Source of the DNA: an uncultured Gammaproteobacteria bacterium
GTDB lineage: Bacteria; Pseudomonadota; Gammaproteobacteria; Eutrophobiales; Eutrophobiaceae
NCBI GenBank assembly: GCA_943788005.1
Contig: CALSOP010000006.1
Span: 78,803-142,802 of the forward strand
DNA length: 64,000 bases
Reading direction: 5' to 3'
Position 1 is the stretch's first letter. Each line of letters opens with the position of its first letter. A model generated the notes under the pieces. It was not told where the DNA came from. It worked only from the letters and a program-made list of their open reading frames with translations, and made no database searches. This document shows positions 1 to 7,869 of the stretch, one piece after another. The position numbers were made by a program, and so were the translations under genes.

Positions 1-263
1 GGCAAATCTTTTTGATACAATTGGTCTTGCAGATGGCGAGTACCAGTTGAGATAATTACTTTTTGTCTCGACAATAAGGCCGGCACTAGATAGGCAACTG
101 TTTTACCGGTACCTGTCCCCGCTTCGCACACCAAATTCTGACCTTCGGAGATAGCAGCGAATATCTTATGCGCCATATCTTCCTGTTCTGGTCGATGTTG
201 ATAATCATCAATCAAATTCGCTAATGATCCACCATCAGAAAAAACTTCTTTAACTGTTTTCAT
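1..263 (-). CDS. DinG/YoaA-family ATP-dependent DNA helicase, N-terminal part (runs off left edge)
   Basis: Only the first 87 residues are inside the window; the gene continues past position 1. The start is the ATG at 263-261. The visible part has the usual opening of DinG/YoaA-type superfamily 2 helicases: a short N-terminal segment with a YQHRPEQ motif (Q-motif-like), then a Walker A site EAGTGTGKT followed by AYLVPALL, then the conserved STGTRHLQDQL segment (motif Ia region). Family members are 5'-3' helicases with an iron-sulfur cluster that act in DNA repair; the cysteine region lies outside the window. It is the last gene of a minus-strand series efp, epmA, hypothetical, helicase. Confidence 0.85.
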   Translation of the reverse strand, partial: MKTVKEVFSDGGSLANLIDDYQHRPEQEDMAHKIFAAISEGQNLVCEAGTGTGKTVAYLVPALLSRQKVIISTGTRHLQDQLYQKDL

Positions 264-364
264 AAATTACCAGAACGATCGACCATAAATACCGAAGAAA
301 ATGATGTATGAAATGAAGATAAATTATCGTGAACAACGATATATAAATATTGTAATTTGTTTGA

Positions 365-844
365 CTAAACTACGTCTTGCTCTAAACCATTCTGTTCTGT
401 CCAGAGAAGTTCTGATATCAATTTAAACTGTGCAATAGTCATAGCACCTTTCTTATTATTTTTTCTTTTTTCTTCTAGCACATCCATAATCTCGTCTCTT
501 TTCGCCATATAAATTTCTTCAGGCATAAAATCAGCATTCATAATCACTAATATAATCGCATCCCATTCCTGCTCGGTCTTTATTTGTCCAAGGCGATGTC
601 CCTGTCGTTTCTCATTGAAGATAACTCTACCTTTAATTTGAATCTTTAATGATTCACCAGCAACTTCATAGGTTGCGTCATAGCCAGCGATATTTTCATC
701 GTTTGGCGACATTCCAAGAATCGAAATGGCATCATTTATTGCGATCTCTGGTGTGACGGGTAGCGTTTTGCCGGTAGCAAGCCGATATTCTTTAGCAATG
801 CGACGGGTCTCAGCAATCAACTTATTAACTGAATAAATACCCAT
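365..844 (-). CDS. Conserved hypothetical protein, possible nuclease-like fold (DUF6998-like)
   Basis: A 159-residue soluble protein without signal or membrane segments. It starts 3 bases after the epmA stop, so it is very likely co-transcribed and translationally linked with epmA. The middle carries GYDATYEV...LKIQIKGR. An acidic residue followed by a beta-strand and Q-x-K resembles the core of PD-(D/E)xK nuclease-like folds, and I associate this layout with the DUF6998 family. The C-terminal third is charged and helical. No function is known to me. The nuclease resemblance is inference from a short motif only. Confidence 0.7.
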   Translation of the reverse strand: MGIYSVNKLIAETRRIAKEYRLATGKTLPVTPEIAINDAISILGMSPNDENIAGYDATYEVAGESLKIQIKGRVIFNEKRQGHRLGQIKTEQEWDAIILVIMNADFMPEEIYMAKRDEIMDVLEEKRKNNKKGAMTIAQFKLISELLWTEQNGLEQDVV

Positions 845-847
845 AAA

Positions 848-1804
848 CTAATTAGATCCCAAAGTGAACGTACTGACTTCATTTATATCATCTTTTTTAG
901 ATAAAACCATCAATAAACGATCAATTCCAACTGCCACACCAGAACATTCAGGCAATCCTGATCTCAATGCCGCCACAAAGTCTTTATCTATTGGCGGTTC
1001 TGCCAAGCCCTTATTGCTTCTCGTCGTCAATTCACTTTCAAATCGTTTCACTTGTTCATCTGCATCGATGAGTTCATTAAAGCCATTGGCTATTTCCATC
1101 CCAGAGATAAACAATTCAAAGCGTTCGCTAACAATAGGTTCGCTTTGCTTCAGTGTCGCCAAAGCCGACATACACTCTGGATAGTCGTAAATAAACAGTG
1201 GTTTACTCTGCTCAAGATTCTTTATAACCGCCTGAGAAAACAAAAAATCGAGCAAGGCATGTCGATCATCTATAGCGTCATCCCAACCATGTTGTTTGCA
1301 AAGGGTCTGCAATTCACTTGTAGCTGCAGTATGCGGATTTAATTCTAGCGTTTGCTTAAATGCGTCTGCATAGGTCATCTTATCTGGTCTTTCTAGCCCA
1401 ATATCGATCAATAACTCACCCACTTCATTCATGAGTTGATAATAATCAAAACCCGCGTGATACCACTCCAACATGGTGAATTCTGTATTATGCCGTTTTC
1501 CTGATTCTTCATTACGGAATACATGCGCAATTTGATAGATGGAGCCCGAACCGGCGGCAAGCAATCGCTTCATACAAAATTCAGGAGACGACTGTAGATA
1601 GAGTAATGCATCACTTTCAGCCGCGCATGATGTTGTCATACTTTCAATATACGGGTCACTGATACCGAAGTGACTGAGAATAGGCGTGTCGACCTCGATA
1701 ATCTCACGTGTATTCATGAAAGACCGGATCTGCTTCAGTAAACTCGCTCGTTGTTTTATTACTTTTAGGCTAGCGCTGGGATGCCATGAAGTATCTGACG
1801 CCAT
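848..1804 (-). CDS. epmA: EF-P--(R)-beta-lysine ligase EpmA (PoxA/GenX)
   Basis: A 318-residue protein matching the usual length of EpmA, the class II lysyl-tRNA-synthetase paralogue that activates (R)-beta-lysine and attaches it to Lys34 of EF-P instead of to tRNA. It lacks the N-terminal anticodon-binding domain of LysRS. Class II motif 2 is visible as FRNEESGKRHNTEFTMLEW, and motif 3 near the C-terminus as GVAVGIDRLLMVL. It lies directly downstream of efp (about 65 bases) and opposite to epmB, so substrate protein, ligase and aminomutase are adjacent. The 3-base spacing to the next hypothetical gene suggests one transcript. Confidence 0.95.
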   Translation of the reverse strand: MASDTSWHPSASLKVIKQRASLLKQIRSFMNTREIIEVDTPILSHFGISDPYIESMTTSCAAESDALLYLQSSPEFCMKRLLAAGSGSIYQIAHVFRNEESGKRHNTEFTMLEWYHAGFDYYQLMNEVGELLIDIGLERPDKMTYADAFKQTLELNPHTAATSELQTLCKQHGWDDAIDDRHALLDFLFSQAVIKNLEQSKPLFIYDYPECMSALATLKQSEPIVSERFELFISGMEIANGFNELIDADEQVKRFESELTTRSNKGLAEPPIDKDFVAALRSGLPECSGVAVGIDRLLMVLSKKDDINEVSTFTLGSN

Positions 1805-1868
1805 AAGTGCCTACAATGTTGAAATTAGCACTTTCGACTGCTTAATCACCATGAATACTGCTGTTTAT

Positions 1869-2438
1869 TTACTCTTTCGCACGACTGACGTATTCGCCGG
1901 TTCTGGTGTCTATCTTAAGTAAATCGCCATTTTCAACAAATAGCGGGACTTTCACGATTGCTCCAGTCTCAAGCGTTGCGGGTTTTGAGCCACCTTGTGC
2001 GGTATCTCCTTTCAGGCCTGGATCAGTATCCGTAACTTCCAATACAACAAAATTTGGTGCTGCAACTGACAATGGCACATCATTCCACAAGGTAACCAGG
2101 CACATTTCCTCGCCTTTAATCCATTGTTTGGCGTCACTCACGGCATTTGCATCGGCTTCACACTGTTCATAGCTATCTTTATTCATGAAATGCCACATCT
2201 CACCATCGTTATAGAGATATTGCAGATCAAGGTCGACCACATCGGCACCTTCAACAGATTCACCAGACTTATAGGTCTTCTCAAGCACTCGGCCTGTCTT
2301 CAGGTTGCGCATCTTGACCCGGTTAAAGGCTTGGCCTTTGCCTGGTTTAACAAACTCATTCTCAATGATTGAGCATGGATCGTTTTCAATCATTATTTTA
2401 AGACCTGATTTGAATTCGTTTGTGCTATAAGTCGCCAT
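1869..2438 (-). CDS. efp: Translation elongation factor P
   Basis: EF-P of 189 residues, which binds stalled ribosomes and promotes peptide-bond formation at polyproline stretches. The three beta-barrel domains are complete. Counting from the chosen start, the modified lysine falls exactly at residue 34 in KPGKGQA, as in E. coli. I chose the ATG at 2438 rather than the upstream in-frame extension because the family starts with [12 protein letters not shown] and because a good GAGG ribosome site sits just upstream. The neighbours epmA (same strand) and epmB (divergent) modify Lys34. The 84-base gap to epmB should hold both divergent promoters. Confidence 0.97.
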   Translation of the reverse strand: MATYSTNEFKSGLKIMIENDPCSIIENEFVKPGKGQAFNRVKMRNLKTGRVLEKTYKSGESVEGADVVDLDLQYLYNDGEMWHFMNKDSYEQCEADANAVSDAKQWIKGEEMCLVTLWNDVPLSVAAPNFVVLEVTDTDPGLKGDTAQGGSKPATLETGAIVKVPLFVENGDLLKIDTRTGEYVSRAKE

Positions 2439-2522
2439 GATGTCCTCTTTCAAATATGATAATTCTGTTTTGAAGCTTGATAATATAAAAAAAGCGCAAT
2501 AATACATGGAACTGAAGAAATA

Positions 2523-3520
2523 ATGCAGTCTTTATCATGGCAAGAACAACTGGCACAGGCCATACGGAAACCCACTGATTTACTTGAATTTGCTGGATTA
2601 GAGGCCGATTCAATCGGTTATAGCCAACAAGCAATAAGGCAATTTCCTGTCAGGGTCCCCTATGCTTTCGCCAATCGTATCAAGAAGAACGATCCAAACG
2701 ACCCTATCTTGCGACAGGTATTTCCGTATAAAGCAGAAGAAGATAAAGCTACTGGATTCATTAATGACCCACTAGCTGAATTAAATGTTCAACCAGTAAA
2801 TGGCTTATTACAAAAATATAACAGTCGTGTCTTGTCGATAACCACCGGTGCCTGTGCGGTGCATTGTCGCTATTGCTTCAGACGGCATTACCCTTATCAG
2901 GAGTCATCCTCATCAAGCGAACATTGGCAAGCGTCGTTAGATCACATAAAAAATGATTCAAGTATTGAAGAAGTGATACTCAGCGGCGGCGATCCGCTAA
3001 CGCTGTCAGATCGTCGTTTACAAGAAATATGTTTATCACTTAAAAACATCATACATATAAAACGCATACGCTTTCATACAAGATTACCTATCGTTTTACC
3101 CGCGCGCATTACGACAACACTACTCAAGCAAATAACAGATAACGATAAATCTATCATCTTTGTTATACATACCAATCATGCCAATGAGACTTGATGAGTG
3201 CACGTGGCTAAATGCTATTAAACGCCTTTTGCAACGCATTTGGCGTATTAGTTTTGAATCAATCGGTATCTACTGAAAGGTGTTAACGATTCTGTTGCGG
3301 CGTTAATCAATGCTATCGGAACGTCTTAGTCGAGAATAATGTTACGCCCTACTACCTGCATCTATTGGATCCCGTTGCTGGCGCAGCACACTACGATGTC
3401 CCAATACAACATGCACAACAGTTAATACAAGAAATGCAGGCTAGCGCCTCGGGCTATCTGGTTCCTAAATTAGTAAAGGAAGAAATTGGAACAACAAGTA
3501 AGACCTTAGTAGCTAATTAA
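2523..3520 (+). pseudogene. epmB: EpmB, EF-P lysine 2,3-aminomutase (radical SAM), interrupted by four frame changes
   Basis: EpmB converts (S)-alpha-lysine to (R)-beta-lysine for EF-P. The first 222 residues read cleanly and contain the radical-SAM cluster motif CAVHCRYCF and the following GGDPL. After HANE at about 3188 the reading frame changes four times: near 3189, near 3228, at 3269 and between 3321 and 3331. Family-like pieces continue in each frame: LDE, FGVLVLNQSV, LLKGVNDS, then TPYYLHLLDPVAGAAHYD and GYLVPKLVKEE. The C-terminal frame ends at the TAA at 3518-3520 and keeps the SKT lysine that corresponds to the PLP lysine of E. coli EpmB. Either the gene is dead or this stretch is badly sequenced. 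A terminator follows at 3607. Confidence 0.85.
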
Positions 3521-3606
3521 CACTAAAGTTTTTATTAGTTATGTCGATAAGGGTTCTAAGAACGGGTTTTCCCTCCTTCCCCAATTAATCCGTTCATAAA
3601 TATCCC

Positions 3607-3632
3607 AGCCGGGCTTATGACCCGGCTTTTTT
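3607..3632 (+). terminator. Rho-independent terminator after epmB
   Basis: A perfect 7-bp stem AGCCGGG / CCCGGCT with a 7-base loop is followed by a run of six T. It lies 87 bases past the epmB stop on the same strand. Confidence 0.8.
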
Positions 3633-3831
3633 ACGTCCATCGGATGGACCGTATGTCTCGAGAGGACAGGAGTCCGAAGAGACGATTTACATGGATGGTC
3701 CTATTTTTAAATTAGTTGTAGCTCTTCAGCTTTCGGCCAGAAGCGGACGTTAACGTTTGAACTCAGATGACCGGCAACACAGTGTGCAGCGAAACGAAGC
3801 TACATGTTGACTGGTTAGACGCTGTGGTTTG
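3633..3831. other. Non-coding stretch with a GGA-rich structured element and GC-richer remnant
   Basis: No credible gene lies between the epmB terminator and the ferritin-like gene. Positions 3635-3649 are a palindrome (GTCCAT CGG ATGGAC). Positions 3655-3683 form a hairpin: outer stem GTCTC/GAGAC, inner stem GGAC/GTCC, tetraloop AGGA. GGACC at 3646-3650 can pair with GGTCC at 3697-3701, and a T-rich stretch follows. Several GGA triplets are present. Positions about 3728-3830 are noticeably richer in GC than the surroundings and contain CTTTCGGCCAGAAGCGGACGTT, a short inverted-repeat-like motif. I cannot assign a function. Confidence 0.5.
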
Positions 3832-4119
3832 TTATGTATGTGCAATTGGTTTATCTGTAAATAAATAATCCTTAAGTTCTTTATCAAATGTAGGATCTTT
3901 TCTTCTAATCCACTCAAGAACCATCGCAGCATGTTCTTTTTCTTCGTCTCTATTATGCGCAAGTATTGCTTCTAATTCTTTATCTTTACATGCATCAACT
4001 CTTTGGTTATACCAATCAACCGCCTCAAGCTCCTCCATTAGCGATGTGATTGCTCTATGCATATCTCTTGTTTCGTTTGTAAGTTCATCTATTGGTTCGT
4101 GATAGCCTTCATTTGACAT
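3832..4119 (-). CDS. Encapsulated-ferritin-like protein (EncFtn family), no visible cargo tail
   Basis: A 95-residue protein that closely follows the EncFtn family, small two-helix ferroxidases that assemble as decamers and oxidise Fe(II) for storage in encapsulin shells. It shows HRAI-S-MEELEAVDWY, then AHNRDEEKEHAAMVLEW, then the family tail KDYLFTDKPI. The metal ligands known for Rhodospirillum rubrum EncFtn (Glu32, Glu62, His65) correspond to Glu30, Glu60 and His63 here. The protein stops at KPIAHT. The C-terminal encapsulation peptide that follows this point in classical EncFtn is missing, and no encapsulin shell gene lies in the window. A GAGGA ribosome site precedes the ATG. It is monocistronic as far as I can see. 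Confidence 0.88.
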   Translation of the reverse strand: MSNEGYHEPIDELTNETRDMHRAITSLMEELEAVDWYNQRVDACKDKELEAILAHNRDEEKEHAAMVLEWIRRKDPTFDKELKDYLFTDKPIAHT

Positions 4120-4328
4120 AATTTATCCTCGATTTAATATTATTTCCAATCATAAAGTAGACATATAAAAAAATATACGTAACTACAGTTTTGGGTCGTT
4201 AGCTGCATACTATCACCCTGAAAGATAACGAAAAGCAATCGCTCTACAATAATGGGCCAATACTCTGAAACGAGTAGGTTAATCATATGCATTAGTACTC
4301 AAAATAGATGACGCACAACTCTCTCATT

Positions 4329-4778
4329 TCAATTTAACTCCAACCTCAAGCTTACAGTTTGTGGATCGTTATTATTTTCAACTTTAACAAAACCAAAACT
4401 TTTGGCGAGTTTTTGCATGGGGAAATTATTTGCTAGCGTATGGGCAAGTAATCGTTTAGTACCGTGCTCCCGACAATAATCAATTGTTTTACTCATCAGC
4501 TTATTACCCACACCTTGTTTCTGCATATCTGAACGCACAATGATCGCGAATTCAGCTTCAATATTGTCTGCGTCACTCACAACTCTCGTTACGGCTATCG
4601 TCTCATCGTTATCCTCTGTATTTTTCTTTATCGCAATAAAGGCCATTTCTCGGTCGTAATCAATTTGCGTGAAGTGTGCCATCTGTGCATGCGAAAAATT
4701 ATTCACTGCTCGAAAAAAAACGAAAATAGATATCTTCAGAATTGATATGCGAAAAGAATTCATGATGCGCCATTTCAT
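4329..4778 (-). CDS. GNAT acetyltransferase domain: C-terminal fragment of the frameshifted PatZ-like gene
   Basis: This frame carries the C-terminal GNAT domain of the gene that starts at 7005. The real join is at the A8 run 4713-4720: the upstream frame reads DIYFRFF, and this frame continues FFRAVNNFSHAQ. Residues before that point in this frame are out-of-frame readthrough. The acetyl-CoA-binding motif is visible as VRSDMQKQGVGNKLM (Q/R-x-x-G-x-G/A), followed by a typical GNAT C-terminal part ending in FGFVKVENN. In Pat/PatZ enzymes this domain transfers acetyl groups to the active-site lysine of AMP-forming acyl-CoA synthetases. As written it would not be translated on its own, because no suitable start is evident. 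Confidence 0.8.
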   Translation of the reverse strand: MKWRIMNSFRISILKISIFVFFRAVNNFSHAQMAHFTQIDYDREMAFIAIKKNTEDNDETIAVTRVVSDADNIEAEFAIIVRSDMQKQGVGNKLMSKTIDYCREHGTKRLLAHTLANNFPMQKLAKSFGFVKVENNNDPQTVSLRLELN

Positions 4779-7005
4779 CTTCCGGCTTTATAGGTCTAAT
4801 AAGTAATTCAGCGCCTGATGCTAGTTTAGATAGTTCTTCTAACTCTTGTGGGTAGGGTCGAATCGCAAGATGGCTTGTGCCACCGGTCGCTACTGAACTT
4901 ATTTTTATTCTGGCGTCCAGTGCAATAACACCATTATTATTTGCAACAAGCGGATTAATATCGAGTTCTTGAAGTTCAGGGTGGTCAACTATAAGTTGTG
5001 AAATTTTTACTAATGTTACAAGGATTGCCTCCATATTTGCCGGTTTAACATCCCTATAACCCTTAAGAACTTTCGCAATTCGAGTACGTTGAACAAGATC
5101 ATTGGCCAACTTCATATTTAGCGGCGGCAAGGCGACAGATTTATCATTAACCACTTCTACAGATACACCTCCATGCCCGAACAAAATGACAGGCCCAAAG
5201 ATAGAATCAGTAGTAACACCAATAATCAGTTCATAGTCGTTGGGACAGTCCACCATTGCTTGAACCGTAAAGCCTTCGATTATTGCATCAGGATTACTTT
5301 TTTTAATACGCTCTAACATCCCTTCAGCCGATAATTGTAGTATCGAAGCAGATTCAATATTCAGTAATACACCACCAACATCAGACTTGTGACTAATATC
5401 TTTTGACAGGATTTTTAATGCTACTGGAAACCCTATTGATTTTGCCTGTTTGACGGCGTTATCAACATCACGCGCAATTAATGTCTTAACAATTGGGATT
5501 TGATAGGCATCCAGCACATCTTTTGCTTCAGGCTCGGTAAGTATGTTTCGTTTTTCAGTTAAAACCGATTCAATAATTGTACGTACTCTTTCTTTATCGG
5601 GTTTGAAATCTTCAGGTATAGATGGTGGCAATTCGATCAGGTTTTTTTGATTTTTGTTATATTCAACAGCTTGCAGGAAAGCACTAATTGCTGACTCTGG
5701 CGTTTCGTATTGGGGAATATTATTTTTCTCGAAGATTTCTCTTGAATCTTGAACCGCATCTTCACCCATCCAACAGGTCAAGACAGGTTTGTGCGATTCA
5801 TTTATAGCCTCTGTAATTGCACGTGCAACCTCGGCGTTGTCGATGATGGCTACCGGAACCAGCATTACCAATATGGCATCATAATTAGGATCATCCAACA
5901 AGACCTTTAAAGCCTGAACATATCGCTTCGCATCACTGTCTCCGATAATGTCGACCGGGTTGCTACCCGACCATGTGACGGGGAGAAATTCATCCAAGGC
6001 TTGAATTGTTTTCGGTGCAAGTTCAGCCAAGCGCCCACCACTGTCAATCAAACTATCAGTTGCCAATACTCCAATACCACCACCATTAGTTAATATAATC
6101 AATCTATCGCCATTTATACCTGAAACATATGCCAGTGTTTCCACAGCATCAAATAGATTTTGAATAGAATAAACGCGCAACATCCCTGCCCGGCGTACCG
6201 CAGCATCAAACACATCGTCATTTCCGGCTAATGCACCTGTATGTGATGCAGCAGCCTTCGCACCTTCTGCCATTCTCCCCGACTTAATAACAATTACTTT
6301 CTTGTTTCGCGCAGTCGCACGTGCTGCTGACATGAATTTACGAGCAAGTTTTATTGATTCTACATAGAGCAATATCCCTGTTGTGTGTTGATCAGTGCCG
6401 AGATAATCAAGTAAATCACCGAAATCAACATCTGAACTGTCACCTAGCGAAATAAAATACGAAAAACCAATGCCGCGTGATTTGGCCCAATCTAATATTG
6501 ATGTGCAAATCGCGCCAGATTGTGAAATCACCGCAATATTACCTGGGAGAGAATCAGTATGAGCAAAACTCGCGTTTAAGCCGATACCGGGGATGAGTAA
6601 ACCAACACAATTAGGTCCAAGGATACGAAAATCATAATGTCGTGCGACATCAAGCATTTGTTGTTCTAAACCATTAGCGTCATCTACTGCATGGAAACCA
6701 GCGCTTATAACAACAGCTGCACGCGTTCCTTTCTCACCTAATTGCATAATGATGTCAGGAACTGTATGAGCGGGCGTGCAAATTACAGCAAAGTCTGGCA
6801 CTACTGGTAGATCGGCTATGCGCTTATAGGCATACACACCACAGATGGTTTCGTACTTAGGATTAACGGGTAAGATTGGCCCATCAAAGCCACCACGCAA
6901 AAGGTTTTTCATAACCACATTACCGATCGATAGCGGTCTATCAGATGCGCCGATTAAAACTACTGACTTCGGGTTCAACAATTTGTTTAGATTGATAACG
7001 CTCAT
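4699..7005 (-). CDS. PatZ/Pka-like protein acetyltransferase: NDP-forming acyl-CoA synthetase-like part (frameshifted before GNAT)
   Basis: This 768-residue reading frame holds the CoA-binding, succinyl-CoA-ligase-like and ATP-grasp domains of the ADP-forming acetyl-CoA synthetase family, in the order found in PatZ/YfiQ/Pat. Early landmarks are VVLIGASDRPLSIGN and the ICTPAHTVPDI region. SHTGALAG matches the phosphohistidine loop of active NDP-forming synthetases. The ATP-grasp half begins around LTEPEAKDVLDAY and includes PVALKILSKDISHKSDVGGV. It ends by frameshift at the A8 run 4713-4720. With one base removed, it joins the GNAT domain at 4329-4720 to give about 890 residues, the normal PatZ length. 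Two likely targets with P-x4-GK lysines, the acyl-CoA synthetases at 21008 and 28024, are in the same window. Confidence 0.88.
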   Translation of the reverse strand: MSVINLNKLLNPKSVVLIGASDRPLSIGNVVMKNLLRGGFDGPILPVNPKYETICGVYAYKRIADLPVVPDFAVICTPAHTVPDIIMQLGEKGTRAAVVISAGFHAVDDANGLEQQMLDVARHYDFRILGPNCVGLLIPGIGLNASFAHTDSLPGNIAVISQSGAICTSILDWAKSRGIGFSYFISLGDSSDVDFGDLLDYLGTDQHTTGILLYVESIKLARKFMSAARATARNKKVIVIKSGRMAEGAKAAASHTGALAGNDDVFDAAVRRAGMLRVYSIQNLFDAVETLAYVSGINGDRLIILTNGGGIGVLATDSLIDSGGRLAELAPKTIQALDEFLPVTWSGSNPVDIIGDSDAKRYVQALKVLLDDPNYDAILVMLVPVAIIDNAEVARAITEAINESHKPVLTCWMGEDAVQDSREIFEKNNIPQYETPESAISAFLQAVEYNKNQKNLIELPPSIPEDFKPDKERVRTIIESVLTEKRNILTEPEAKDVLDAYQIPIVKTLIARDVDNAVKQAKSIGFPVALKILSKDISHKSDVGGVLLNIESASILQLSAEGMLERIKKSNPDAIIEGFTVQAMVDCPNDYELIIGVTTDSIFGPVILFGHGGVSVEVVNDKSVALPPLNMKLANDLVQRTRIAKVLKGYRDVKPANMEAILVTLVKISQLIVDHPELQELDINPLVANNNGVIALDARIKISSVATGGTSHLAIRPYPQELEELSKLASGAELLIRPIKPEDEMAHHEFFSHINSEDIYFRFFSSSE

Positions 7006-7155
7006 GCGAATGCCTTTAATTCTCCTAAATCAGATATAAAACAACGGTACATAAGACATATTAGCAAATTATTGCACTGCACAATAATTATCTGCCATAT
7101 AGAGCTATTTTATTGATAAATCGATAACTTATTGTATTGAGGCTAACAACTGATT

Positions 7156-7740
7156 TTATGGAAGGGCTAGTTTTCTTCTAAATTCGGTAAGTTGTTGATG
7201 GTAATTAGTCGCTTCTCCATAATCGATGAAATCCTGATAGCGAGCGTGCCTACCTATGACTTTTCTTGCATGTTTTATTGGACACCAATATTGCTCTGTC
7301 CGTGCGGCTATCTCTCTCGCATACGCAATAACACCATTACCGTACTCGCAATAAACACAATTAAAACGTTCGATGCTATTCAGATGTTTTAATTTGCGGC
7401 GATCGATTACAACATAGTGCGAGCGTTTAACTTTTCTGATGCGATACAAGCTAAAACAAATCACCTGATAAAGTGTCATGCTAATATCAATAATTACAAA
7501 GGGGACTATCTTGCTATATATAAAAGGAGCGGAAAGCAGGTTTCTGAACTTACTATCCATGAAAAATCTGAATAGATTTTTTTTCAATTTTTTATGTGCG
7601 TCTTCAATACCCTCCTTGAATTGTACTTTTCCATCTTCATAAAAATAGAGAATCTTCTCTTGTCGTTCATTAATTATTTTTTCTATTTCATCTTCAATAT
7701 TGGTTATTTGAGCTAACAATTCTTTAACTTTTTCGTCCAT
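7156..7740 (-). CDS. Conserved hypothetical membrane protein with Cys-rich C-terminal part
   Basis: A 194-residue protein. Residues 1-60 are charged and look like a coiled coil (EDEIEKIINERQEK). A hydrophobic stretch around residues 75-100 (YSKIVPFVIIDISMTLYQVI) is a probable membrane segment. The C-terminal third has NCVYCEYGNG, then REIAARTEQYWCPIKHARK, giving three cysteines (C-x2-C plus one) next to basic residues, which suggests a metal-binding or redox site. I have seen similar proteins as conserved hypotheticals in proteobacteria, but no function is known to me. It lies alone between PatZ and another hypothetical, with gaps of about 130-150 bases. Confidence 0.75.
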   Translation of the reverse strand: MDEKVKELLAQITNIEDEIEKIINERQEKILYFYEDGKVQFKEGIEDAHKKLKKNLFRFFMDSKFRNLLSAPFIYSKIVPFVIIDISMTLYQVICFSLYRIRKVKRSHYVVIDRRKLKHLNSIERFNCVYCEYGNGVIAYAREIAARTEQYWCPIKHARKVIGRHARYQDFIDYGEATNYHQQLTEFRRKLALP

Positions 7741-7869
7741 AATTATTCCTTAATAATTTAAGTTTTATAATTAACTCACGACAGCAATATTAATTTATAT
7801 TTACTATATAGATTAAAAATCAATCATCCTCACTTTAAATAGAATATATATCGCTTATAGCTGTATACC

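Noticed and set aside
864..1342. Open frames on the plus strand over epmA.
   Set aside because: They are shadows of epmA, with no ribosome sites and no protein-like composition.
3718..3831. Possible integron attC-like site with GTTAGAC near 3812 and a GC-richer stretch upstream.
   Set aside because: No matching inverse core upstream, no cassette structure and no integrase in the window.
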